Program-made: the position numbers and the translations under genes
Part shown: in pieces, positions 1 through 11,394 of the stretch
Position numbering within the stretch: position 1 is the stretch's first letter
How the letters are laid out: every line of letters starts with the position of its first letter
From: Brachionus plicatilis
Taxonomy: Eukaryota > Rotifera > Eurotatoria > Ploima > Brachionidae
NCBI GenBank assembly: GCA_010279815.1
Contig: QEOQ01000486.1
Span: 898,935-962,934 of the forward strand
Length of the DNA: 64,000 nt
Reading direction: 5' to 3'
The notes under the pieces: model-generated
The model's database searches: none
The model's input: the letters and a program-made list of their open reading frames with translations, nothing else
What the model was told of the DNA's origin: nothing

Positions 1-445
1 TGAGTCACTTTTTCGGAGTGAAAAATTTTCAAATAAAAAAAACTTATGACCGAGCTTTCTTATATTTGAAGAAATACGGTGCTTGTGGCTAAAAACAGCT
101 CTGCCGTAATCATAATAGACAAAAAATTTTAGACACATATTCCTTTGCACAATAATCGTCAATTTTTTTCTATTTGATAACACACATGATAAAAAATTTT
201 AAATTATATTTTTTTATTTAATACTTAATTGAATTGATCAATTATTACTCACAAATGATGAAAAAAAAAAATCAGAAAAAAAAAAGAAGAAGAAATTAGT
301 TTTTTTTTTGTTTGCAGAACAAAAAATAATCAAAATTAAAAAGAAAATAATTTTTAACAAAAATTACAAGATTTATATTTTTAAAATAATAATAATAATA
401 ATAAACTATTTTGTTTTGAAACAAAAATTCTTTTTTTTTTTTTAT
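1..445. other. Non-coding, AT-rich, downstream of acinus
   Basis: No coding exon was seen. The stretch holds homopolymer A/T runs and a short (AAT)n run near 385-405. A minus-strand AATAAA just past the acinus stop is the likely polyadenylation signal of that gene. Confidence 0.5.
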
Positions 446-3145
446 TTATTTTCTTTGTCTTTTGCCATTTTTGTCCGGTGATCGTGATCTTGACGATGAG
501 GAAGATCTGGACGAGCTGGACGATCTAGACGACGAACTTGATCTAGACGAACTGGAACCAGAGCTCGACGATCGACTAGACGATCCGGACGATGATCTTG
601 TTCTCGATCGTCCTCCTCTTCGTCTAGATCTGGATCGTCTGGGAGCCGGCCGGGCATAGTCACTGGGCCTGTACCGATCTGCATAATAGTCACGACCCCT
701 GTATCTATCACTCTCGTATCTAGGCGGTGTTCGTCTTCTATACGGCTCATATCGATCATAGCGATATCTGCCAACATCTGTTCTTCGTTGATCATGTCTA
801 TCCCTTTCTCTAGCACGATCTCTACTCTTCTCTCTACTTTTCTCTCTGCTCTTTTCTTTACTCTTCTCTTTCAATCTCTCTTTGCTTTTCTCTCTTTCCT
901 TGTCCTTGTCCTTGTCCTTGTCAGTTCGCTCGACAATCTCTTTTTTTTCTTCGACTCTCTTGTTCTCCAGCTCTGTGATCTCTTTGGCCCTCTCCTCTTC
1001 TTTAGCTTTGCGCTCCTTTTCCTCTTTCTCCAACCGCTCTACTCTTTCTTTTTCCCTCTGAGCCTTTTCGGCCTCTTCTCTTAGGCGCCGCTCTTCGGCT
1101 CGTTTCTCTCTTTCCATTTGCCTTCTCTCATTTTCGCGCTGTCTCTCAGTATACTGCTCCTCGTTCAACGGCAACCAGTAGATGAACGGCGTAGTAGTTG
1201 TCTTTCTAAATAGGTCATCAAATGTTTTGACCGGCTCTTCTCTTTTGTTCTCTTTTGTTTTCTCGTCGCTATTTTCCACTTGTCTTCGATCACGTGATCT
1301 GGATCGTTGTCTAAGCTTGGGCAAGTCCCATTCTCTTATTTTTTCACTTTTGCTTTTCGGCTCTTTTTCCCTTTCTTTTTCTTTCTCTTTTTCTCTTTCC
1401 TTCTCTCTGTCCTTTTCTCTAGTCTTGGCCTCTTTGTTCTCTTTGTTCTCCGAGTCTTTGTGTTTGTTTGGCAGAGTGAGCGCACCGTTCATGTTGGACA
1501 TCAGCTCGTCCAGAGTGGTGTATTGGCACACTAGATTTTTTGGATTTGACGACGGCCATTTGATGTTGTGCAGATTTTTTTTTGCCGACTTGGCGTCTTC
1601 TTTGGTCTCATATTCAACGTAGCAGTGAGATTTGACTGAGTTTATCCAAAAGTGTTGTTCATTGATCTTTCCGTATTTGCCCAGCAGTTCTTTTAGTTGA
1701 TTTAAAGTGAACGGCCGCGTCAAATTGGACACATGCAGAACATTAGTGATCTTTTCATCTATTTCAGTTGGTTCACTTTTTGTTTCTTCTGGTTTTGTCT
1801 CCACTCTGTTCGGAGACGACTCTTGTACACTTTCCTCAAAGTCCAACTCGTTTTCAGGCTCCTATTAAACAAAGAAAAAAACCATAATTAAAAATCTATT
1901 TTTTCATTCTAAATTTATTTAATTACAATAATTATTGTGCGCGTAATGATGGGCGCTTGTTCTTTGTTCAAATTATCAATTGGCGATTTGTCCAAATTAT
2001 CCAAAGGATTTGTTTGTAGATAACTTTTGAGCGTGTCACTTGAAATGGTTAGGGATTTTTTAGATGAAAGAAACGAGCTTGCTTCATTTGAAAGCCATTT
2101 GCGTTTCCGATGAGACCCATTTGTCTCGTTTGGTTTCTCATCCTCTTTTTTTGCCTCGCTCGACTTTTCTTCTTCTATTTTAGTCTCTTTTTCCTCGGTT
2201 GCCTCTACAGTCATCAAAACCTCTGATTTATCAACCTTTTCATTTCCTTCCTCATTTTTATTTTCCTCCATCATCGAAACCTCTTTACCATCATCTGATG
2301 TATCATCCTTTTCATCTCCTTTCTCATTTTTACTTTCCTCAATCATCGAAACTTCTTTACCATCATCTGATGTATCATCCTTTTCATCTCCTTTCTCATT
2401 TTTATTTTCCTCCATCATCGAAACCTCTTTACCATCATCTGATGTATCATCCTTTTCATCTCCTTTCTCATTTTTACTTTCCTCCATCATCGAAACTTCT
2501 TTACCATCATCTGATGTATCATCCTTTTTATTTCCCTGCTCATTTTTACTTTCCTCAGTCATCGAAACCTCTCTATTTGGTTCTGGTTGGTGATCTTTAT
2601 TCTCTGTTTTGTTTCCTTGGCTCTCATGTTCTTTCAGGTCTTCATTTATTTTCTCCGGACTAGATAAGTCTTGTTCTTTTGATAAGTTGTCTTCACTTGA
2701 CTGATTAACTGCTGTGTTGGACTCGATGGAATCTCGTGTTTGGCTCGAGGGCTCTTGGGGTATGTGTGGCTGCTCGACTGGCTCAGCTTCTTTGGCCTGA
2801 TCGTCTTTAGGTTCGCTGAAAGAGCCGTTTCTTAGACCGGCCCGTTTCCTCGGAGATTTTTGCGGTGATTTTTGACTTGTCTTCACCGGCTCTTCCTCGG
2901 TCTCCTGGTCTGTTTTAGGCTCTTCGTTTTGCTCAGTCAAATACTTGAGTGGTTTAAAAAAAATTATTTAAAATTGAAGAGAAATATTTATTAAAAAATA
3001 CAATTTTTAATTTTTCGTATAGTTCTTGTTTGTTGCCAGAAGTTGAAATTCCTCTCTTTTTCAATTCGGATTTCAGCTCGGTCACTTTCAAGTCGGCTAT
3101 GTCGACCATTTTAGAATTTATCTTCACTTTGAGTGCATCTGACAT
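446..3145 (-). CDS. ACIN1: Acinus homologue (SAP, RRM, RNPS1/SAP18-binding motif, RS tail)
   Basis: Three exons join in frame (3145-3002, 2943-1927, 1861-446), with introns of 58 and 65 nt, giving about 858 residues. Residues ~20-47 are a SAP DNA-binding helix pair (VTELKSELKKRGI). The middle exon is acidic and carries a 24-residue tandem repeat. Residues ~424-505 form the acinus-type RRM (NVLHVSNLTRPFTLNQLKELL, then IKWPSSNPK). A highly charged K/E/R region follows, then the RSB motif at ~597-622 (TFDDLFRKT...IYWLPL) and an RS-rich C-terminus. In animals acinus with RNPS1 and SAP18 forms the ASAP complex bound to the exon-junction complex in the nucleus, acting in splicing and apoptosis-linked chromatin changes. 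SAP, RRM and RSB in this order make the call firm. The start is the ATG that opens the SAP exon. AATAAA overlaps the stop region. Confidence 0.95.
2205..2570 (-). repeat. 72-bp tandem repeat inside acinus exon 2
   Basis: About five copies of a 72-bp unit encode 24 residues each, of the type EVSMMEESKNEKGDEKDDTS followed by DDGK. The motif gatgtatcatcc recurs every 72 bp. Units differ by a few substitutions, and the outer copies have diverged more. The reading frame is kept throughout. Confidence 0.9.
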
Positions 3146-3611
3146 TGTAGTTTGTGTGTGACAAAATGCGACTCTCGCTTAACTCATAAATCTAAATAAA
3201 AATGAGAATTTTGGTACAAGTGAATGTGCGCGATTTTATTTAGGATTTTATTATTTCATGCAAAATCTTAAAAATTTGAAATCTCTTGTCCTGAAAGCGA
3301 GTATACCTCATTAATTTATGCTTAGGATAATTTCAAATTTGTTCTTGAGCTCACAATTAAGTTAACATTTAGTCTTGGATTGAACAATTTACAAAATGAA
3401 GTTGATATTTACCGTTTTGCTTCGAGAAAGTTCAATCGATGCAAGCAAAGCAGTTTTAAGCACGTGTATGTTAATTTCATGTCCAGTTAAATTTTTTAAT
3501 GGTCATTAATATGTTAATAAATGTAATAATAATTTATTTTTAGGAATTAATAGCAAATATTTTTTTCAAAATTTTTAGCAACTGTTAGATAAAAAGTGAT
3601 TTGGTTTATTT
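3146..3611. other. Intergenic, upstream of acinus
   Basis: No coding signal on either strand. It contains the 5' flank of the acinus gene; no clear promoter element was recognised. Confidence 0.4.
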
Positions 3612-3619
3612 AAATTTTT

Positions 3620-4335
3620 GGGTCTTGCCTGTTATGTAACCAGTGGCTTTATGTCGATTTGGTGACCAGGTTTTTTTTCTGACTGGTCACATATTGACTG
3701 GTCACCTAATATGTGAACAGGCAATATTATTATTAAAATAAAGAATTTTATTTATAAAAATTTTATTATTTAAGTGACCAGTTATTAAATTTATGTGGCC
3801 AGTTTTTTTTATTTACTTGACCAATGACCAATAATTTAAAATTATAAAAACTCAATATGAAAACTTCTTTCGTACATTTTTGTACAGCAAATATTAAGCC
3901 TAAATCTACAAGTTTGTTAAAAAATTTTTTTTCATCATTCTCGTTTTCCATTTTTTTCTAAATAATAGTAAAAACTTGTTGATTATTATTAATACAACTT
4001 CAATTTACATCTTCGCTTAAAAAATTTTCATATTACATCAACAATAATGAAAATAAATCAAATCTTGAAACTATAGTTGCAATTGCAATTATTTTTTTAT
4101 ATTTTCAATTAAATTTTATTTAGCATAAAAGAAATTTATGTGACCAAATGTTTATTTAGGTGACCACGTTAAAATAATTTATCAACATTTTTAGCAAATA
4201 AATAATTTTGCCTGATCACATATTAGGTGACCAGTCAATTTGTGACCAGTCAGAAAAAATATCTGGTCACCAAATCGACATAAAGTCACTGGTCACAAAA
4301 TATGTGACCAACTGGTCACATAACAGGCAAGACCC
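3620..4335. mobile_element. Foldback/MITE DNA transposon with ~110-bp terminal inverted repeats
   Basis: The left end (3620-3727) and the right end (about 4205-4335) are imperfect inverted copies, both starting GGGTCTTGCCTGTTATGT. They share the internal phrases ctttatgtcgatttggtgac and gactggtcacctaatatgtg. An identical 8-bp AAATTTTT flanks both sides (3612-3619 and 4336-4343), as expected for a target-site duplication. The motif ggtcac/gtgacc is repeated many times in both arms and the centre. The ~480-bp interior has no convincing coding region. An 8-bp duplication is typical of hAT-type transposases, but the superfamily cannot be fixed without a transposase. Confidence 0.85.
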
Positions 4336-4343
4336 AAATTTTT

Positions 4344-6438
4344 TTATTAAGTAATAAAAAAGTGTATCGTAAAACGGGATAGAACAAATAATTTTCAATT
4401 TTTTTTTAATTTTTAGCTTAGATTATTGTGAACAGGAATATCATATTTTTTTTGAAAAAAAAATTGTACAATTAGTTTAAAAATCTTTTATTATATACGT
4501 CATTGATTGGTTTTACCCCAACAGTAGATGTAAAACGAATCAAAAGAAAAAGAATTCCAAAACAGGCAAAAAAAAATATTTTTAAAAAAGGAAAAAAAAT
4601 CTAAATACAAGAAACTTTAAATTTTAAATAAATAAAAAGAAAATGAATTTAAAATTACCGACAAAGTAAAAAAAAACAAAAGGATGCCGCACAAAAAAGA
4701 AAACAATTTTTTTAATATTATTCAGAAGTCTCTTTAAATTATTTTGACAGTAACATGTTGTTTTATTTAATTTTATTTTAAATTGATTTTAAAGTTTTTA
4801 ATTTTTAGCAGTTTATACTTTTTCATATCAATTAATTTCTAAGAGAAAATTATAGGAAAAGTTCAAAAAGGTTGAAATTAAAAAAAAGAGTTTTTAAGTT
4901 ATTTTTTTTTGAATATTTCTTTGGATCGGTTTTACCCCCACTTTTACAAATAAAATACATTCTAAAAATTCTCTTATTCAATCAATTTTAATAATATTTT
5001 TTGGTGAATTTTTAACAATTAGTATTGATCACTTCAAAAAAATAAAAAATTTTTCGGTGTTTTGTGAGAAATTTAATTATTTCAAAATCAAGTTATTTTT
5101 AAAATTTAAAAAATCGCATAACTCTCATGATTTTTTCGTCAAACATTACTGAAAAAATAACTATCCGATATTACGCTTTTGTAAAAAATTTTCTCTAGTT
5201 TTAGAAAAACTTTAATTTAGACAGTTTCTAATAATTTAAAGCAGAGTTGCTTAAAAGTCTTAACTCAAGTCCCGACTTTTACTTGCTAGGAAAAACGAAA
5301 AAAGTCTTGATTTGAATGAAATAAAAATTGTTTAAAGCGTTTATTTAGTTTATTAATAAATCATAAATTTATGAATATAATCTTGCTTTAACGATTCGTG
5401 TGTTAAAAAATGACTCAAGATAATTTAAGAAACAGCAATAATCTAATAGAACCGATGACCAAATTGAAATGTGGTGAAAAAACATTTGAGATTTTTTATT
5501 CAAGATTAACGTTATTTTTTCTAATATTATAAAGAAAGTTTAATTTTTATAATTCATTTCGTCCTATGGTTATCTGTTTTTAGGAAATTGACATTTACTT
5601 GTTTTTTATTTTTTAAATTGAAACTTAGTTATAGATTATTAAGAACATTCAATAATTATTTGTCATTTTCGGATTAATCTTTATTCAATATTAATTCAGG
5701 TAAATTTAATTTTTTATTAAATTTGTTGTCAAAAAAAAAAACTAAGCACATTGAATTATTATTATCGAAATTAAAAAATTCTATAGCACCTTTTTTAGTT
5801 TTGTGTTCCTGAAGTTTCTATTTTGTAAACACGTTTCGCACGCTTATTTATATTTCAATATATCTCTTTTTAATTTAAGTTTATTTTACCATATTTTACT
5901 TAATTTTTATTTCAAATTAAATACTTTTTAATTACGTGCATTTTGCTGCAAAATGCAGATTTTTTGCAGAGCCTCATACAATATTCAGCATGTATTTTGC
6001 ATTATTTAGCATTTTGCAGAGAGACTTAATCAAGTACCATTCAAAAGTTATAAACAAAATACTATTTGATCTGATTTTTTTGATCCTAAACTTCAAAATG
6101 CTCACCTATTTAACTTGGTTTTATTAATTAATTTAGACGATTTCGAAAAGATTTAAATATTAGATTACACCAACTCTTTTATATATATTTTTTAAATTAA
6201 GTAGATTTTTAAGATATAATTAGTTTTTATTTCAATTTCCTCTCGGCTCATATTAAAATAGCTAACATAAAATTTTGACATCCTTTTCTTTTGAGTCCCT
6301 AAAATCAGATTCCAGAAATAAATTTTTGGCTTAAATTTTTATCATTTACAGACTTTGATTGTCATTTTAAAAATTAAAAAAATTTTATTCCGAATAAAAT
6401 TTTATTTTTAAATCAATTTATTTTTTCTGATAATTTAA
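4344..6438. other. Intergenic, no gene seen
   Basis: AT-rich sequence with no exon that could be supported. A phrase like ggttttacccc occurs twice (near 4510 and 4930). Around 5245-5300 there are aagtc/actcaagtc words that also occur in the hAT-like element near 58.6 kb, so an old repeat end may be present. Confidence 0.4.
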
Positions 6439-6708
6439 TTAAAATCGTATCGAAATTCCTCCACCAACAGACCAGTCATCTCGTCCCCTGTAATGACCAT
6501 TTGCATAAGGATGCCACTCAATTCTTTTAGCCTGTCTCTCAACGCTATCACTATTAATGTGCAGTGGCATTGGTGTTTGTAGCCATTGAAATTTTTGATT
6601 ATCCTTCGTTACTTCAGGTTGATCTTGACCAGGAAATCTATGATTTATTATCATCGATGACCCCAGCAAGCTACAAATTAACATGCTGAATGAAAGTTTT
6701 AAAATCAT
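6439..6708 (-). CDS. Small secreted peptide precursor (89 aa), family unknown
   Basis: A single ATG-initiated frame encodes 89 residues. Residues 1-~20 are a hydrophobic signal peptide (LKLSFSMLICSLLGSS). A dibasic Lys-Arg at 61-62 would release a 27-residue C-terminal peptide that is rich in Gly, Arg and aromatics and ends WSVGGGISIRF. A minus-strand AATAAA lies shortly after the stop. There is no C-terminal Gly, so classical RF-amidation is not predicted. The Gly-rich W-x-V-G-G-G...R-F ending recalls the last strand of attacin/coleoptericin-type antimicrobial peptides, and a neuropeptide is the alternative; neither can be settled. I see no second exon. Confidence rests on signal peptide, processing site and polyadenylation signal together. 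Confidence 0.55.
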   Translation of the reverse strand: MILKLSFSMLICSLLGSSMIINHRFPGQDQPEVTKDNQKFQWLQTPMPLHINSDSVERQAKRIEWHPYANGHYRGRDDWSVGGGISIRF

Positions 6709-6835
6709 TTTCTCTGATTTGGAAATTAAATTATTATTTTATTAATTTTTTTTTTAAATTCAATACCACTGAATATTTAAAGAAGAAAACTCGTGTTTCA
6801 AAATGTGACAAGAAAAAGAAGTGATTAATAAAAAA

Positions 6836-7148
6836 ATCTTAAAGTTTCGATTTTCATCCGAAAATCTCTGTATCTATTCGATCTTTTACAAACAAAAAAT
6901 TAAATTAAATTTTAAAAATAACTTGGTATGAAATATAACATAAAAATTTTTTATTTAGAATAAGAATTGAATTGGAATTCTTTAATTTGGAAAAATTTTA
7001 TTGTTTTTTTTTTTAAATCTGTAGTTCAACTGAACCAAAAAAATTTTAATTCTTTTATTCCTAGCAATTTTTTAATTTAATTTAGTTTTTATTTGAAAAA
7101 GATCAAATACATATAGAGATATTCGGATGAAAATTGCAACTTTAAGAT
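6836..7148. mobile_element. Short foldback element (MITE-like)
   Basis: About 50 bp at 6836-6890 (atcttaaagtttcgattttc...) is repeated in inverted orientation at about 7095-7148 with few mismatches. The interior is AT-rich and non-coding. It lies just upstream of the small secreted peptide gene. Target duplication was not clear. Confidence 0.6.
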
Positions 7149-7264
7149 ACCTCATTTTGATTACAGTGATACAAAAGGCGGAATTTAATGGGCAAATTGA
7201 AGTTTCAGATCAAATTTTAAGATCAAAAGGATCATCTAAAATCTTAATAATTTATTTATTTTAA

Positions 7265-7672
7265 TAAATGATTTTAATAATTTTTAAGAAATAAATTCTA
7301 AACATTACTAGACATGTTATGTCTAATAATGGTTCATTACCAAATTAACATCAAAATGATTTATCTCTAATTTATTTGACAAAAACAGTCAATAATTTAA
7401 ATAATTCAGGTTAAGTTAATTCACAAATTCAAATTTATAACTTTTATATCCATTCATTCAAACTAAAATAATTTCATTTTTCTACTTCAATAAATTTTAA
7501 ATTTTAAAACAGTTAATTTTTTTGTCTTTAAAAGTAAGTTTACATTCAAATCAATTAAAATATTTAAACCTATTAAAGTTCAATAAAAAGGGACATTTTA
7601 TAATTGTGAATATGAAAATAAACTTGACATGTCATGTCAAGTAATTGCTTTTGAAAAATTTTATTATTTCTC
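7265..7672. repeat. Dispersed repeat, copy 1 (second copy at 61648-62052)
   Basis: About 400 bp is clearly similar, in the same orientation, to 61648-62052; shared phrases include aaattaacatcaaaatgatt and aataattcaggttaagttaa. The core runs from attactagacatgttatgtc (7304) to cttgacatgtcatgtcaag (ending 7645), 342 bp in both copies. The two ends are inverted relatives of each other and each is itself palindromic. No coding capacity is seen. Confidence 0.75.
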
Positions 7673-9178
7673 TATTATTAAAAAAAATATTACAATTTAT
7701 ATTTTGATCTTTTTTATCTTGATCTCAAACTTCAATTTGCCATTTAATGTTCAATAATCTACGATTATTTATTTAAAGATTGGAGTGAACTGATTAAGTA
7801 TATTAATTTTAAGTCTATTATTTTTCTTTTCTTTCTCACTTCATTCTCAGAAATTAATATCTAATAAATCAAGAATTTCAAGATTCCATTTGGTTTATCC
7901 AATTTCCATCAATATTTTACAGTTCTGCTAAGATATGATGAATTTAACTTTTGTTTGAATTTGAAAAATTAAAGATGTTTAATTAAATTACAGTGACTTC
8001 TCCCTTGGTTATTTGTGACATTAAAATTTTTGCTTTTTAAAACCAAGTCTATTCTGTGCATGAACTTGTACAATTTAATTTTGAATAAGATCAATTTTTT
8101 TTCTTCCTTCTACAAGACGTGAAATACTCAAAGTTTTTCAACATTCTCACAGTTGGAACTAGAAATTCAAGACTAGACAGGCACTGCAAATTCCAAAAGA
8201 GGACGATCAAAAGTTTCCACACAAAAATAACTAGACCAAGACAAAAACTGCTTTCCAGAAAAAAAAACTTCTAAACAAAATTTTCATGACAAATTTTCAC
8301 CACAAAAATTTATCTACTAGATTAAAAATGAATGTGTAAAATGTGTAAAAATTATTTTTTTTGAATTCGGCACAAAAAAATTTTGTTTTGTAGTGATTTG
8401 TGTTAAAAAGTTTTTAGTTTGTTGGGAACCATTTATCTCGAACAATAACCCCATTTAATAAAGTATTTGCAATCACAATCCATTGTTTTGATATTTAGAT
8501 TATAACACTCATTCTAGACATACTTAAGTTTTCCAATTTTTTTGAAATACGCCCAGTTTGTTATCTCTTTAGCTTAAGTAAACACCTTTTAGTTTGTATG
8601 GGCGCCTGACATAGTCTTTTCCAGCCAAAGAGTAGTATTGGACAATTTCGAAACACTTGTGAATAAAATTAATTACACTTAATTTCTTACGAAAAGTAAA
8701 ATCTCCTTTAATTGCAGCATTGAAAAACTCAAAAGCTTTTTTTTTTAGCAAATATTTTGTAATTTTTATGTTAACATATTAAAGTTAAAGAGTTTTTTTA
8801 GAAATTTATAATTTTAGTACTAATAAGTTTTGAATTGTGTGGAGAAATTTTAAATTGTGTTAATGAGCAATTCATTTGTGGAGATGCGGTGGACCTTTTT
8901 TTCATTAAATAATATTAAGAAAACTTTTTTTATTTATTTATTTTAAATTTCTAATTTGTATGCGTGTCTCAAATTTTTTAAAAATAAATAAATCAAATTT
9001 TGAATTGTAATTTTATTTTTTTAAATACCGAACAAAAATAAATTTGTTGCTTAAACTCAACAAGTTTACGCTATAACTAAAACTTAAAAATAAAAATAAA
9101 CCTAGGAAAAATTTAAATGCTTGGCCATCAATAATTGATCGAAGATTATTTCAAAAAAATAAACAACATTTGAAAATT
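7673..9178. other. Intergenic, no gene supported
   Basis: No exon could be supported. A minus-strand 60-codon frame at 8569-8751 has somewhat protein-like content (CFEIVQYYSLAGKDYVRRPY) but matches nothing I recognise and has no partner exons. Confidence 0.35.
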
Positions 9179-11394
9179 CTACAGTTCTGACTTAGTCTGG
9201 ACTGGATTTCTCAAAAATTCAAAAAAATCCTCTTTATTACGTCCACCATTGTAGTCAAATTTAAATTGACCATTTTCAAAAAACTTGAGTGTTGGGAATC
9301 CACGCAACTCAAATCTTTTATTTAACTGGCTGTTGACAGTGGCGTCCACCGCAGCTAAATACGAACCTGGAACAAAACTAGTCACATCATTAGCAGCAAG
9401 GGCGTAAGCTGGTTTCATATTTTTACAGTGTCCACACCATGGTGCGTAAAACATGACCAGAACTTTTCTCTTAGAATTTATAAACTCATCAAAGCTTGAA
9501 TCATCCAACAAGTGAACATGTTTATTCCCGGGAAAGTCCGCCCAATCATCTCTAGGATCACTTTTAGCCGAATTCGGATCTTGTGGATTTTTCATGAACT
9601 TGACAAAATCTTTGGCCTCACGACCCCCTTCATACGGCTTGGGATTTTTTCCATAATTCAAGTAAATTATTGTAGGGAATCCTTTAACATCAAATTGTTC
9701 ACATATGGACTGATGCTTGGTGCAGTCGACCGCCACAAATGCCACTTTAAGTTCATCTTTAAAATGCTCAGCTGCTTGGGTAATCTCTGGTTTGGCCTTC
9801 TTGCAGTGGCCACACCATGGAGCATAAAAAAAAGCCAAAGCGTGCTTTTTGGTTTTGATAAATGGAGCAAATGATTGAGCATCGGCATGAAAAATGTGTG
9901 ATTTTTCATCTTTCCATTCTGGTTCTTCTTCTTTTTTTGGCGGTTCAGTTGGACTAAAAAAATTTGATTATTTTGGCTGTATTTCTAAAGCAAAATTATG
10001 GAATACTTTCTCATGTATTCGAGGATCTTTTCCTCAGATCTTTCACTGTAGTCCCATGCATATTTGCCATCTTGGAAAAATTTGATTGTGGGGTAGCCTT
10101 TTATTTTAAAACGCTGTGCCAATTTGGTCTCCTTGGTCGCATCCACGAATGCAATTATGTTTTCAGAATTTTCTTCTTTTAGCTGTTTGGCAACACTGTT
10201 AAAGACTGGCTTCATGTGTTTGCAATGGCCGCACCATGGAGCATAAAATTTCACCAGAACATTTTTGTGCAACTCTATGAACTGGTCAAAAGTGTCATCA
10301 GTCAAAAATGTGACATGCACGTCTTCCTCGTCAGCCCAGCTTTTTTCCTCTTCTTTTGGCTTCGGAGGCTGAGGATCATTCATCCATTCAACAATCGAGT
10401 CCTTGTTATTTTCGCCTCCATATTGAAATTGAAGTTGACCAGATTTAAAATAAAGTAAAGTTGGAAAACCAGTTATATTAAAAGTTTTTCTAAGACCATA
10501 GTTTTCGGTCAAATCAACGTCTATGCCCGCTAAAACTTGCTTTTTTTTTAGCTCAGTAGCTGCAGCCGAAAAGTCAGGCTTTAGTTTTTTACAATATCCA
10601 CACCATGGTGCATAAAACATTCCGAGTATTCCAATTTTGTCTGATTTGGCATATTTTTTTAACAATTTATTAAAAGACTTTTTATTAAATAAATTAGAAT
10701 TTAAAAATTAAATTTTTTTAAAAAAATATTTTTACTGCTTCATCCTTAATGTGAACTACATCTTTGGAGTCTTCTTCCTGAAAAAAATCAAATTAGCTTT
10801 AATTTGTAACCAAAATGACCGAAAATACCTCATCCCAGGGCAAGTCACCTTTTGGGTCTTTTAAAAAACTGATTATAGATTTTTTAACAAGTTGTCGATC
10901 ATAATCTTTGTGAAATTTTCCTTCGCTAAATAAATAAAAATAATAAAAAAAATTTAGGTTCAAATTTTTGAAAATTTAAAATACCTGAAATGTTTGATTT
11001 CAAAAGGTTCTGGATTGATTTTTAATTTTTTGCAAACTTTTTTCAATGTACTATAAAAATTTAATTATTAAAAATATTTTTTCTTTCTAAAAATTTACTC
11101 GCAATTGATGTACGCGATAGTTGCCAAGTTTCTTACTTCAACACTCACTTCTTTAAAAAGCCTAATTTTATCCTTCACAACACCATCTTCTCATACATTA
11201 AAATTAGTTTTTAAAAAAAGATAATGAAATTAAATACCGTTTTTTGAAAATAAAATGAGCAAGTTAGGTCGGGTTTTTAGCAAATTTTTGAACTCTTTTT
11301 CGTCTTTGCACGTTTCCAAAAGAGTGCCTGCAGCTTGGATTTGGCAAATTCCAAGACAAATTAGAACAATTGTAAAAATGTTTTCAAGTTTCAT
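9179..11394 (-). CDS. PDIA5: PDIA5-like protein disulfide isomerase with four CxxC thioredoxin domains
   Basis: Seven exons join in phase (11394-11238, 11189-11099, 11050-10985, 10925-10829, 10777-10736, 10677-10007, 9953-9179) to 632 residues; introns are 48-59 nt. Residues 1-~25 are a signal peptide. The N-terminal ~150 residues are a thioredoxin-like b domain without CxxC, as in PDIA5 (FLKDPKGDLPWDE). Four catalytic a domains follow, each with FYAPWC: CGYC at 177-180, then CGHC at 300-303, 422-425 and 548-551. The C-terminus is KSEL, a KDEL-type retrieval signal. The role is forming and isomerising disulfides in the ER lumen. Vertebrate PDIA5 has three a domains after the b domain, so one extra is present here. 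The acidic linkers and WADEE phrase support PDIA5 over PDIA4 or TXNDC5, though a TXNDC5-like contribution cannot be excluded. Confidence 0.93.

Noticed and set aside
462..1622. Several plus-strand open frames opposite acinus
   Set aside because: They are low-complexity mirror frames of the Arg/Glu/Lys-rich and RS-rich acinus exon.
2199..2663. Plus-strand frame with repeated YHHLMYHPFHLLSHFYFP
   Set aside because: Mirror of the acinus tandem repeat; no support of its own.
3766..3951. Minus-strand 61-codon frame
   Set aside because: Lies inside the foldback element, no recognisable domain, and AT-rich composition like non-coding DNA.
8569..8751. Minus-strand 60-codon frame with fairly protein-like content
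   Set aside because: No domain recognised, no partner exon and no clear splice sites; could be an exon remnant but cannot be supported.
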